A stretch of 64,000 bases of DNA from the NCBI RefSeq assembly GCF_014642635.1, contig NZ_BMIQ01000001.1, positions 620,001 to 684,000 of the forward strand, read 5' to 3'. The DNA is from Aureimonas endophytica (GTDB lineage Bacteria > Pseudomonadota > Alphaproteobacteria > Rhizobiales > Rhizobiaceae). Shown here piece after piece: positions 34,188 through 41,582 of the stretch. Position 1 is the stretch's first letter. Each line of letters opens with the position of its first letter. A program made the translations under genes and the position numbers. The notes under the pieces were generated by a model. That model made no database searches and was not told the origin of the DNA. It was given only the letters and a program-made list of their open reading frames with translations.

Positions 34188-34919
34188 TTATCGCGCTCGC
34201 TGGTCGAAGAGCGCGAAGCCGAGAAAGCCGAAGATGAAGCCGCCGAGATGGGCTTCCCAGGCGATCGTCGCGCCGCCCGCGAGATAGCTGCCGAAGCTGG
34301 ACGCCGTCGCGAGATTGGTGACGAAGAAGACGATGATGAAGATGAGGATGGTGCGATCGGCGAGCGCCTGACCGATCGACAGGCGCGGCGCGGCGGCCGG
34401 CGCGACGGCGGAACGCCCGAGCGAGCCGAAGGCGAAGCGGCAGGCGCCGCCCATCAGGGCCGAGACGACGCCGGAAGCGCCGACCACCGGCTCCAAGAGG
34501 GTCGGGTTGACGAGGTCGAAAAGTCCGGCGCCCGCCAGGGCGCCGACGACCGAGAAGAGCGTATAGCGCAGCGCACCGAGCCGCCGCGCCACGGGCGTGC
34601 CGAAGGCGACGAGCCAGATCGTGTTCAGCCCGAGATGCATCCAGTCGCCATGCAGCAGCGCATGGGTGAGCGGCGACCAGAGCCCCGCCCCGGCGCTGCG
34701 CCCGAAGCCCGCGACGCAATCGGTGACGTAGCAGCCCGGAATGAAGGCGAAATCGAGCACGACATTCGCGTCGGCGATGTCGCCGAGAACGAAGACCCGC
34801 AAAGCGTGCACGGCCGCGAGGAGCAGGATCGTCGCGAGCACGATGCCCGGAATATTGAAGATCGGCGGGTTGGTCGAATCCCGCCGCGTCTCGGGAAGAG
34901 GCGCTTCGTCGATCGTCAA
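34188..34919 (-). CDS. Rhomboid-family intramembrane serine protease
   Basis: A 243-aa polytopic protein with about six hydrophobic segments. The catalytic dyad is Ser149 in GASG (147-150) and His224 in AHLGGF. The supporting HGDWMHLGLN motif (90-99) supplies the oxyanion residues. All essential residues are present, so it should be active in cleaving membrane-embedded substrates, which are unknown. It is transcribed away from the PilZ gene, separated by a 195-bp divergent promoter region. Confidence 0.92.
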   Translation of the reverse strand: MTIDEAPLPETRRDSTNPPIFNIPGIVLATILLLAAVHALRVFVLGDIADANVVLDFAFIPGCYVTDCVAGFGRSAGAGLWSPLTHALLHGDWMHLGLNTIWLVAFGTPVARRLGALRYTLFSVVGALAGAGLFDLVNPTLLEPVVGASGVVSALMGGACRFAFGSLGRSAVAPAAAPRLSIGQALADRTILIFIIVFFVTNLATASSFGSYLAGGATIAWEAHLGGFIFGFLGFALFDQRAR

Positions 34920-35114
34920 GGGCTCGGCTCCTCGCAGGGTCCGCGGCTTCGTTGCCGCGAGACAACTAGGGCGGAAGCGGCCCGCTCCGCAATCGGGATC
35001 CCCTCCCGTTGCTCCGGCCTCCGGTTTTCGCGGCCGCAGAGAACAAACCGTTAAGACTTCCGCCCTTAGGCTGGCGGGAAGCGGCTTCTCGTCTTCGGTG
35101 GTTCGGTTCCTCGC

Positions 35115-35714
35115 ATGTCAGCGCTCGCAGCCCCGCCGCTCGGCGATTTTCAGGAGCGCCGGCATTATCACCGCATCCCGCTCAGCCTGCTCGGCCGTTT
35201 CATGCTGGAGGACCGCAGCGAATATCCCTGCCGGCTGAAGGACATGTCGCCGGGCGACGTCGCGCTCCTCACGCCGGCCAGGGCGCGTCTCGGCGAGCAT
35301 GTGATCCTCTATGTCGATCAGCTCGGCCGCTTCGAGGGCAAGGTGAAGCGCCTCTTTGCCGGCGGTTTCGCGCTCGCCGTGGAGATGACGGAGCGCAAGC
35401 GCGAGAAGCTGGCCGCTCAGTTGACCTGGCTCGCCAATCGCAGCGAGCTCAACCTGCCGGAAGACCGCCGCCACGAGCGCCTGCAACCGCACAATCCGGT
35501 GGTGCAGATGGTGCTGGAGGACGGGCGGAAATATCAGGTGCGGATCATCGACCTGTCGCTGTCGGGCGCGGCGCTCCAGGCGGAGGTGCGTCCGGCCGTC
35601 GGCTCGCGCATCCTCCTCGGCCATACGCAAAGCCGCGTCGTCCGCCTCCTCGAAGAGGGCTTCGCCGTCGAATTCGTCGTCGCCAAGTCGCTCGACAATC
35701 TTTCGGAGCTCTGA
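35115..35714 (+). CDS. Tandem PilZ-domain c-di-GMP-binding protein
   Basis: The product has 199 residues. Two PilZ domains are recognisable. The first has RRHYHR (15-20) and DMSPGD; the second has RRHERL (about 118-123) and DLSLSGAAL, matching the RxxxR and D/NxSxxG motifs that grip c-di-GMP. The second copy is closer to consensus. There is no output domain, so it likely binds a partner protein. Besides the pel locus, this is the only gene in the window with an obvious link to c-di-GMP signalling, but it is 12 kb away and a functional link is only possible. Confidence 0.88.
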   Translation: MSALAAPPLGDFQERRHYHRIPLSLLGRFMLEDRSEYPCRLKDMSPGDVALLTPARARLGEHVILYVDQLGRFEGKVKRLFAGGFALAVEMTERKREKLAAQLTWLANRSELNLPEDRRHERLQPHNPVVQMVLEDGRKYQVRIIDLSLSGAALQAEVRPAVGSRILLGHTQSRVVRLLEEGFAVEFVVAKSLDNLSEL

Positions 35715-35890
35715 GAACGAGGCGCCCCTACGAATTCCCGAGCCGAAAAAGCTGGTGAATAGCGGGCCTTTACCCTGTTGTTAGGCCTTTCTCCGCGCCT
35801 ACTTGCGACAATGCCCTCCAGGCACGATTGTAGAAGCTGCCGCTAGGGCACGTCTCCATCTTGCTGAGACATGACGCATTGGCACGGTGG

Positions 35891-36976
35891 ATGATGTCCC
35901 GAGTAGATCCCCTTCCGTCGCGGTCGCCCGATCCGGCAGAGGATTCACCCGTCGAGAGAGATCTCGCCGCGCGGCCGGAAGGCGCGCGCGCGGTCTTCCT
36001 TCAAGATTGGTGGCAGGCGGCGGCCAGCGAGGGACGACCGTTCTTCGATGTCGAGGCGAAGCTCGGCGGCCGCCGCGCCGGCTGGCTGCGCTATGTTGTC
36101 CATCGCAACAAGATCGGCGCGCGGCTCGGCATCGCCCCCTTCTGGACCCATCTCGGCGGTCCCGTCCTCGCGGACGGTCTCTCGCCCGAGGACCAGCGCA
36201 AGGCGGTGGCGGAGATCGCCCGGCAGTTGCCGCGCACCGTGAGCTTCCGCTTCATGTGCGACCCGAGCACGCCCTATGCCGGCCTGGTGCGGGAGGAGTT
36301 CGAGAAAGTCGGCTTCGAATGCGAGCAGCATCCGAACTATCTGCAATATCCGGACGATGTCGGCGTGCTCGAACGGATGAAGGGCCGCCATCGCACGCAG
36401 ATCAAGGCGGCGATGAAGAAGACGGATGTCGAGGACGGCAGCCCGGACGAGTTCATCGCCTTCTACGAGCGCAATCTCGAGACCCGCGCCCATTCGCCCC
36501 TGCCGATCGCCCATCGCCTGCTGCGCGCCGGCGTCGCGGCCGGTCAGGTGCGGATCTTCTTCGCCTGCAACCGCGCGGGCGCTGAGGGGCTGGACCGGAT
36601 CGACGCGGCGATCGCCTGCGCCTGGGACGGCCAGCGCTATTACTACTGGCTGTCCCGCCGGCGCAGCGAGCGCGCCGAGACGCCGCATCTGCCGCCTCCC
36701 AATCGCGAGGCGACGAAGATCCTCGTCCTCGCCGCCATCGACCATGCGCGCGAACTCGGCCTCGTCTTCGACGCCGACAGTCCGGAGACGATCGGGGGCC
36801 GCACGCTGTTTTCCGTGCTCTTCGGCTTCCAGCGCATCGAATATCGCGACGTCCTCGTCCGCCGCACGGCACTGACGCGGCTCTATGACAGCGCGATCCC
36901 CTCGCTGAAGCGGCTGATCAAGACCGTGCATCCGAATTCGACGCTCTACACGCCGGATATCGAGCGGCCGCGCTGA
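35891..36976 (+). CDS. GNAT/FemAB-like acyltransferase (BioF2-type domain)
   Basis: A 361-aa cytosolic protein of the GNAT-fold family often found near polysaccharide genes (acetyltransferase_6/BioF2-like). Features are LQYPDDVGVLERMKGRHRTQ, the central KAAMKKTDVEDGS and the C-terminal GGRTLFSVLFGFQRIEYRDV. It may transfer an acyl or amino-acyl group to a cell-envelope precursor, but the substrate is unknown. The ATG at 35891 (followed by a second ATG) is preferred to an upstream TTG at 35861. It is a monocistronic gene followed by a 344-bp gap. Confidence 0.75.
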   Translation: MMSRVDPLPSRSPDPAEDSPVERDLAARPEGARAVFLQDWWQAAASEGRPFFDVEAKLGGRRAGWLRYVVHRNKIGARLGIAPFWTHLGGPVLADGLSPEDQRKAVAEIARQLPRTVSFRFMCDPSTPYAGLVREEFEKVGFECEQHPNYLQYPDDVGVLERMKGRHRTQIKAAMKKTDVEDGSPDEFIAFYERNLETRAHSPLPIAHRLLRAGVAAGQVRIFFACNRAGAEGLDRIDAAIACAWDGQRYYYWLSRRRSERAETPHLPPPNREATKILVLAAIDHARELGLVFDADSPETIGGRTLFSVLFGFQRIEYRDVLVRRTALTRLYDSAIPSLKRLIKTVHPNSTLYTPDIERPR

Positions 36977-37162
36977 GGCCGCGTCGAACGCGCCCGGGCC
37001 GAAGATCCCGGCAACCGTCGGGCCTCACTCCTTTTTTCGACCCGCTTTCCTCGGACGGACGCCGCGTCGGTTCCGTTCGCACCCGGTTTTCCACCGTCCA
37101 TCCCGCCGTTAGGGTTAACAAATGATAGACGATCGTGGCGGCGGCGTGATGTGGTAAACAAT

Positions 37163-37256
37163 GTCTTAACGAGATCGCTCGATTAAGACGAAATTCCGAT
37201 GATGTCTTTCACAGTATTCTTCATCATCGAATCGAGCAATTCCTCTAAAATTGCTC
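37163..37256. promoter_or_regulatory. Two inverted repeats in the 344-bp gap before the BTLCP gene
   Basis: GTCTTAACGAG (37163-37173) pairs with CTCGATTAAGAC (37178-37189) over 11 bp with one bulged base. Further on GAGCAATT/AATTGCTC (37234-37241 with 37249-37256) forms a perfect palindrome with 7-nt spacer. The whole gap 36977-37320 has no gene; its right half is AT-rich. They may be operators, a leader hairpin or a small RNA; none can be identified. Confidence 0.5.
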
Positions 37257-37320
37257 AATTCAACTTCGCGCAGAAGTAAATCGCTCCTGTCATCCTGATA
37301 AGAACACGGGAGCGGCGACT

Positions 37321-37914
37321 ATGAAGACCATTCTGTCCGGCATTCTCGGCGTCGTCGCGCTGTTCGCCAGCCTGTCCGGCGCCGAAGCCGAGGGACGGCC
37401 GATGCCGATCCTCGGCGCCACCTCGCAGCCGGTCGGCCATTACGACTTCTGCCGCCGCTATCCGGCGGAATGCGATCGCAACGAGACGGTCGCGCTGGTC
37501 AAGCTGACCCGCGCCGCCTGGTCGGACATCGTCGACGTGAATTCGGCGGTCAATCGCAGCATCTTCCCGCGCACCGACCAAGAGGTCTACGGCGTTCCCG
37601 AATATTGGGAATATCCGAAGACGGAGGGCGACTGCGAGGATTACGCGCTGCTCAAGCAGTACATGCTGGAAAAGGCCGGCTATCCCCGCTCGGCCCTCCT
37701 TATCACCGTGGTCCGCCAGCAGAACGGCGACGGCCATGCGGTTCTGACGGTGCGCACCGACAAGGGCGACTACATCCTCGACAATCTCGAGGACCGGGTG
37801 CTCGACTGGAAGGACACGAACCTGAAGTTTCTGAAGCGTCAGTCCGAGCGCAATTCCGGCAAGTGGAACGGCATCGGCGACGACCGCGACCTCCTGGTCG
37901 GCAGCGTCCGCTGA
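37321..37914 (+). CDS. Transglutaminase-like cysteine protease (BTLCP), periplasmic
   Basis: A 197-aa protein with a signal peptide (1-23, ending AEA). The bacterial transglutaminase-like cysteine proteinase fold shows its triad as Cys105 in GDCEDYALLK, His139 in GDGHAVLTV and Asp154 in ILDNLEDRV. LapG, which trims RTX adhesins under c-di-GMP control, belongs to the same family, but no LapD partner is visible nearby. GGGAG precedes the ATG. Substrate unknown; all catalytic residues are present. Confidence 0.88.
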   Translation: MKTILSGILGVVALFASLSGAEAEGRPMPILGATSQPVGHYDFCRRYPAECDRNETVALVKLTRAAWSDIVDVNSAVNRSIFPRTDQEVYGVPEYWEYPKTEGDCEDYALLKQYMLEKAGYPRSALLITVVRQQNGDGHAVLTVRTDKGDYILDNLEDRVLDWKDTNLKFLKRQSERNSGKWNGIGDDRDLLVGSVR

Positions 37915-37922
37915 GAGGACGG

Positions 37923-37944
37923 CCGGCGGCCCTCGGGCCGCCGG
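37923..37944. terminator. Hairpin between convergent BTLCP and DUF3126 genes
   Basis: 10-bp stem CCGGCGGCCC/GGGCCGCCGG (37923-37932 with 37935-37944) with a minimal TC loop (opening to a larger one), between two convergent stops 50 bp apart. No poly-T. Confidence 0.6.
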
Positions 37945-37963
37945 AATCGCGGAGGACGGTCCT

Positions 37964-38173
37964 TCAGTCGAGATCGACGTCGAGGATCGTCATCGTCACG
38001 TGATACGAGGTCTCGCCCTCGTCCGTGTCCTTCGACACCGTGCCGACGAATTCCTCGCCGACATAGACTTCCGCCGAATCGTTCTTCCTCGGCAGGGCCT
38101 TCACCTTAATGGGCGAACCCTTGAAGAGGTTCTTGAGGTAGGCTTCGACCTTGCGGATCTCGTCTGGCTTCAC
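37964..38173 (-). CDS. DUF3126 family protein, 69 aa
   Basis: A small conserved alphaproteobacterial protein: KPDEIRKVEAYLKNLF, then KVKALPRKNDSAEVYVGEEF and a C-terminal beta strand YHVTMTILDVDLD. Function unknown. The start is GTG at 38173, supported by GAGGAG seven bases upstream; the frame runs open to 38227 without support. It lies just after cysE on the same strand, an arrangement common in Hyphomicrobiales, so it may be co-transcribed with cysE. Confidence 0.88.
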   Translation of the reverse strand: MKPDEIRKVEAYLKNLFKGSPIKVKALPRKNDSAEVYVGEEFVGTVSKDTDEGETSYHVTMTILDVDLD

Positions 38174-38227
38174 GGTATGCTCCTCGAATGGAGACCGGTA
38201 GCTAGCGGCCGGCCGCCCGGGCTGCAA

Positions 38228-39058
38228 TCACTCATCGCGTTCGAAGAGCTGATTCATGGCGCGCGCCGGCTCGCCGCCGCAATTGGCGACCGAGCCGATG
38301 ACGCGCGCCGGGATGCCGGCGACGGTCGAAAGCGGCGGCACCGACTTCAGCACCACGGAGCCCGCCGCGACCTTCGAGCAATGGCCGACGCGGATGTTGC
38401 CGAGCACCTTCGCGCCGGCGCCGATCAGGACGCCACTCTCGATCTTCGGGTGCCGGTCGCCGATTTCCTTGCCCGTGCCGCCGAGCGTCACGTCCTGGAG
38501 GATCGACACGTCGTCGCCGATTTCCGCCGTCTCGCCGACGACGAGGCCCGTCGCATGGTCGAGGAAGATGCCGCGCCCGAGCTTGGCGGCGGGATTGATG
38601 TCCGTCTGGAACACGCTGGACGAGCGCGCCTGGAGATAGAGCGCGAAATCGCGCCGCCCGGCATGGAGCAGGGCATGGGCCAGGCGATGGGTCTGGATGG
38701 CGTGGAAGCCCTTGAAATAGAGGATCGGCTCCAGATAACGCTCGCAGGCGGGATCGCGGTCGTAGACCGCCTGGAGATCGGCGCGCAGCGAGGCGGCCCA
38801 GACCGGGTCGCCCGCCAGCATGGCCTCGAAAGCTTGCGCGATCAGCGCGGCCGGCACGTCGGCATGGTCGAGCCGCTGGGCGATGCGATAGATCACCGCC
38901 GCTTCCAGGCTCCCATGGTTCAGGACCGTCGCGTAGAAGAAGCTGGCAAGGCCCGGCTCGCATTCGCTGGCCTTCATCGCCTCCTCGCGAACCGTCGCCC
39001 AGATCGGGTCGACCGCGGCGAGGCGGTCCAGGGACTGCCGGTTCGTTGCGCTCATCAT
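38228..39058 (-). CDS. cysE: Serine O-acetyltransferase
   Basis: A 276-aa enzyme converting L-serine and acetyl-CoA to O-acetylserine for cysteine synthesis. The N-terminal helical domain (about 15-150) includes DPIWATVREEA and LYFKGFHAIQTHRLAH; the left-handed beta helix has hexapeptide repeats (GRGIFLDHATGLVVGETAEIGDDV and following) with the catalytic His in LDHATG. AAGGAGA precedes two adjacent ATGs. The protein is full length. Confidence 0.95.
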   Translation of the reverse strand: MMSATNRQSLDRLAAVDPIWATVREEAMKASECEPGLASFFYATVLNHGSLEAAVIYRIAQRLDHADVPAALIAQAFEAMLAGDPVWAASLRADLQAVYDRDPACERYLEPILYFKGFHAIQTHRLAHALLHAGRRDFALYLQARSSSVFQTDINPAAKLGRGIFLDHATGLVVGETAEIGDDVSILQDVTLGGTGKEIGDRHPKIESGVLIGAGAKVLGNIRVGHCSKVAAGSVVLKSVPPLSTVAGIPARVIGSVANCGGEPARAMNQLFERDE

Positions 39059-39169
39059 CGTCTCCTTCGCGCGGGGTGGTTTGAGCGACGGAAGGTCATT
39101 CGTGGTCGTCTAGATAGGCCGTTGCGGCGCCTCCAGCAATCGCCGTCCGCGCCCAAGGCGCCAAAGACC

Positions 39170-39937
39170 TTAGGTCCGCGCCAGCGCGCGTTCGAGAAAG
39201 CGCAGCACGGCCGCCTTGAAGGTCCGGTCGCCGACCGCCAGCATATGGTCCCGCCCCGCGATCTCGAAGGCCTCGGCATCGGGCATCAGCGCGGCGAGCG
39301 CCTCGGCCGAACCGGCGATGTCGTCCTTCGTCCCGACGCCGATCAGGACGGGCTGGCGGATCTCGCCGACTTCCGTCGCCGTCAGTTCGGCGCGCGAGGT
39401 GCGGATGCAGGCGGCCAGCGCCTCGCGGTCGCTCTGCGTGCGGTCGGCGAAGGCGCGGAACATGCGCCCCCGTTCATGCGTCACGACCTCCAGCGAGGGG
39501 GCGAGCAGCGCCTCGGCGATCGGGTCCCAGTCGCCGACGCCCTTGACGAGGCCGATCCCGAGCCCGCCGAGGACGAGCGCCGGAAAGCGCGCCGGCGTCT
39601 CGTGCGCGGCAAAGGCCGAGACCCGTGCGCCCATGGAATAGCCGAAGAGCGCCGCCTCGCCGACCTCGCGCGCCGCCATCAGCGCGCGGATGTCGCCCGC
39701 CATCCGCTGCGGGGTATAGGCGGCGGCCTCGCGCGGCTTGTCGCTCGCGCCATGGCCGCGATGATCGAAGGCGAGGACCCGGTAGCCCGCGCCGGTCAGC
39801 GTCTCGACCCAGCCCGGCTCCACCCAGTTGACGCGCATGGAGGAGGCGAAGCCATGGACGAGCAGCACGGCGGGCGCGCCCCGTTCGCCGGCATCCAGGA
39901 AGGCGAGCCGCAGGCCGTCATTGGAGAAGAAATCCAT
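39170..39937 (-). CDS. Alpha/beta hydrolase
   Basis: A 255-aa serine hydrolase. The oxyanion motif is LLVHGFASS (25-33), the nucleophile elbow GYSMGA with Ser101, the acid lies in VGTKDDI and the His in GRDHMLAVGD. FDHRGHGASDKP is typical of the non-heme haloperoxidase/esterase group. The ATG at 39937 gives a normal start (MDFFSNDGLRLAF); the longer frame adds an Arg-rich stretch. The substrate is unknown. Confidence 0.9.
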   Translation of the reverse strand: MDFFSNDGLRLAFLDAGERGAPAVLLVHGFASSMRVNWVEPGWVETLTGAGYRVLAFDHRGHGASDKPREAAAYTPQRMAGDIRALMAAREVGEAALFGYSMGARVSAFAAHETPARFPALVLGGLGIGLVKGVGDWDPIAEALLAPSLEVVTHERGRMFRAFADRTQSDREALAACIRTSRAELTATEVGEIRQPVLIGVGTKDDIAGSAEALAALMPDAEAFEIAGRDHMLAVGDRTFKAAVLRFLERALART

Positions 39938-40041
39938 TCGTCGTTCCGTTTCCCGCGCCCCGCTTCGACGCGCGACGCATCTGTTCATCCGCCGCCCGCG
40001 CGGCTAAGGAATGGTCACGCGACCGAAAGCCGGAGCTTCCC

Positions 40042-40287
40042 ATGGCCGACCACATCATTCCGCATTTCCAAAACGACGGCGGCTACGACGTCATCGAGAT
40101 CGGCGTGACGGAATTCATGTGCACCGGCGCCTCGACGCCCTTCGATCACCCGCATGTCTATCTCGATATGGGGGACGAAGGCGAGAAGGTGTGCGGCTAT
40201 TGCTCCACCCTCTATCGCTACAATCCGGCGCTGAAGGCCACCGAGACCAAGCCGGCCGGCTGTCTCTTCGTCGAACGCGCCGCCTGA
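40042..40287 (+). CDS. CHCC-type zinc-finger protein (NDUFS6-like)
   Basis: An 81-aa protein with Cys27, His36 or His38, Cys51 and Cys54 (CGYC) in the zf-CHCC pattern of the small complex I subunit NDUFS6 and its alphaproteobacterial homologues. FDHPHVYLDMG and YCSTLYRYNP are strongly conserved phrases. It is probably an accessory zinc subunit or assembly factor of NADH dehydrogenase, although free-standing roles cannot be excluded. It lies 20 bp before an FAD monooxygenase gene, a neighbourhood conserved in Rhizobiales. Confidence 0.9.
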   Translation: MADHIIPHFQNDGGYDVIEIGVTEFMCTGASTPFDHPHVYLDMGDEGEKVCGYCSTLYRYNPALKATETKPAGCLFVERAA

Positions 40288-40306
40288 GTCCCGCCGAACG
40301 CTTCGC

Positions 40307-41446
40307 ATGCGCGCGTCGCGGCCGATTCTCGTCGTCGGAGCGGGCATCGCCGGCCTGACCGCCGCCCTCGCTTTGGCGCGACGCCGGCTCGAGGTCCGCC
40401 TCGTCGAGCGGGCCGGGCAGCTGGAGGAAGTCGGCGCCGGCCTGCAACTCTCCCCGAATGCGCTGCGCGTGCTCGACCGGCTGGATGTCCTGCCGGCGGT
40501 GCGGCGCGCGGCCGTCGCGGCCGAGGCGGTGACGCTCCTCGATCTTCCGAGCGGGCGGACGATCGCCCGCGTGCCGGTGACGAGCCGCGACGGCACGGCC
40601 TATCTTTCCCTGATGCGCGCCGATCTTCAGGCGGCGCTTCTGGCCGCCGTTCTCGACACGCCGGAGATCCGGCTCGATCTCGGCCATGAATTGCGGGCTC
40701 TCCGCAAGGACGGCGGCGAGACGGTGGTGACGCTCGGCCGAAACGGGACCGGAGACGAGGACATCGCCGCCGACGCGATCGTCGCGGCGGATGGCGTCCG
40801 CTCCACGCTCGGCCGTCTCGCCGGCAAGCCGGCCGAAGTTCCGACCGGCCATGCCGCCTGGCGGATGATGGTGGAGACTGCCGGGGCACCGGCGCCGTCC
40901 GGCATCCGGGCTTGGCTCGGGCAGGACATGCATGCCGTCGCCTATCCCGTCGCCGGCGGGCGCCGCAGCAATCTCGTGATCATCCGCCGCAGCGAGGATG
41001 ACGGCATCGTGCCGCCGGATGCGCGGCTCGCGCCGGCGCTGCGCGACCTCGTCGAGCGGGGCGAGTTGCACGGGGTCTGGCCGCTCGCCTCGGCGGAACG
41101 GCTGCACGAGGCGAGCGACCCGGCGGGGCTCGTCTTCATCGGCGATGCCGCCCATGCGATGCCGCCCTATGCCGCGCAGGGCGCGGCGCTGGCGATCGAG
41201 GACGGCTTCGTCCTCGCCCACCATCTCGCGGAAGCTGCGGACACGGCCGAAGCGATCCGACGCTTCGCCGCCGATCGCGAGGCGCGCTGGCGGAAGGTGC
41301 GCCAAAGGGTCGCCTTCCACAGACGCGTCTATCACCTCGCGCCGCCCCTCGCCTATGCCCGCGATCTGGCGCTGCGGCTGCGCTCGCCGGCGGCTCTGGC
41401 CGCCGATCTCGCCTGGCTCTACGACTGGCGCCCGCCCAGTCATTGA
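40307..41446 (+). CDS. FAD-dependent monooxygenase (UbiH/salicylate hydroxylase-like)
   Basis: A 379-aa flavoprotein hydroxylase. The Rossmann motif is VVGAGIAGLTAALAL (9-23), followed by LVERAGQLEEVGAGLQLSPN, the DG motif DAIVAADGVRS and the second FAD motif FIGDAAHAMPPYAAQGA. It presumably hydroxylates an aromatic substrate with NAD(P)H and O2; the substrate cannot be told. It follows the CHCC zinc protein by 20 bp, so the two are probably co-transcribed. Confidence 0.9.
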   Translation: MRASRPILVVGAGIAGLTAALALARRRLEVRLVERAGQLEEVGAGLQLSPNALRVLDRLDVLPAVRRAAVAAEAVTLLDLPSGRTIARVPVTSRDGTAYLSLMRADLQAALLAAVLDTPEIRLDLGHELRALRKDGGETVVTLGRNGTGDEDIAADAIVAADGVRSTLGRLAGKPAEVPTGHAAWRMMVETAGAPAPSGIRAWLGQDMHAVAYPVAGGRRSNLVIIRRSEDDGIVPPDARLAPALRDLVERGELHGVWPLASAERLHEASDPAGLVFIGDAAHAMPPYAAQGAALAIEDGFVLAHHLAEAADTAEAIRRFAADREARWRKVRQRVAFHRRVYHLAPPLAYARDLALRLRSPAALAADLAWLYDWRPPSH

Positions 41447-41582
41447 GCAAATAACCGCCAGCCGCGACCGATTCGGCCACGACTCCGCCTTTCTGGAGGG
41501 CAAGTCTTGCCTATCTCGCATGCAGTCTCGCTGCGGCGAGCCGGGATGAGCAAGGGACTGCTTTCCTTCTGCAAGGTGGACA

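Noticed and set aside
37321-37914. BTLCP protein as LapG of a LapD/LapA adhesin system
   Set aside because: No LapD-like gene or retention-module adhesin is nearby, and the RTX protein in the window lacks an obvious LapG-type cleavage site; family membership alone is not enough.
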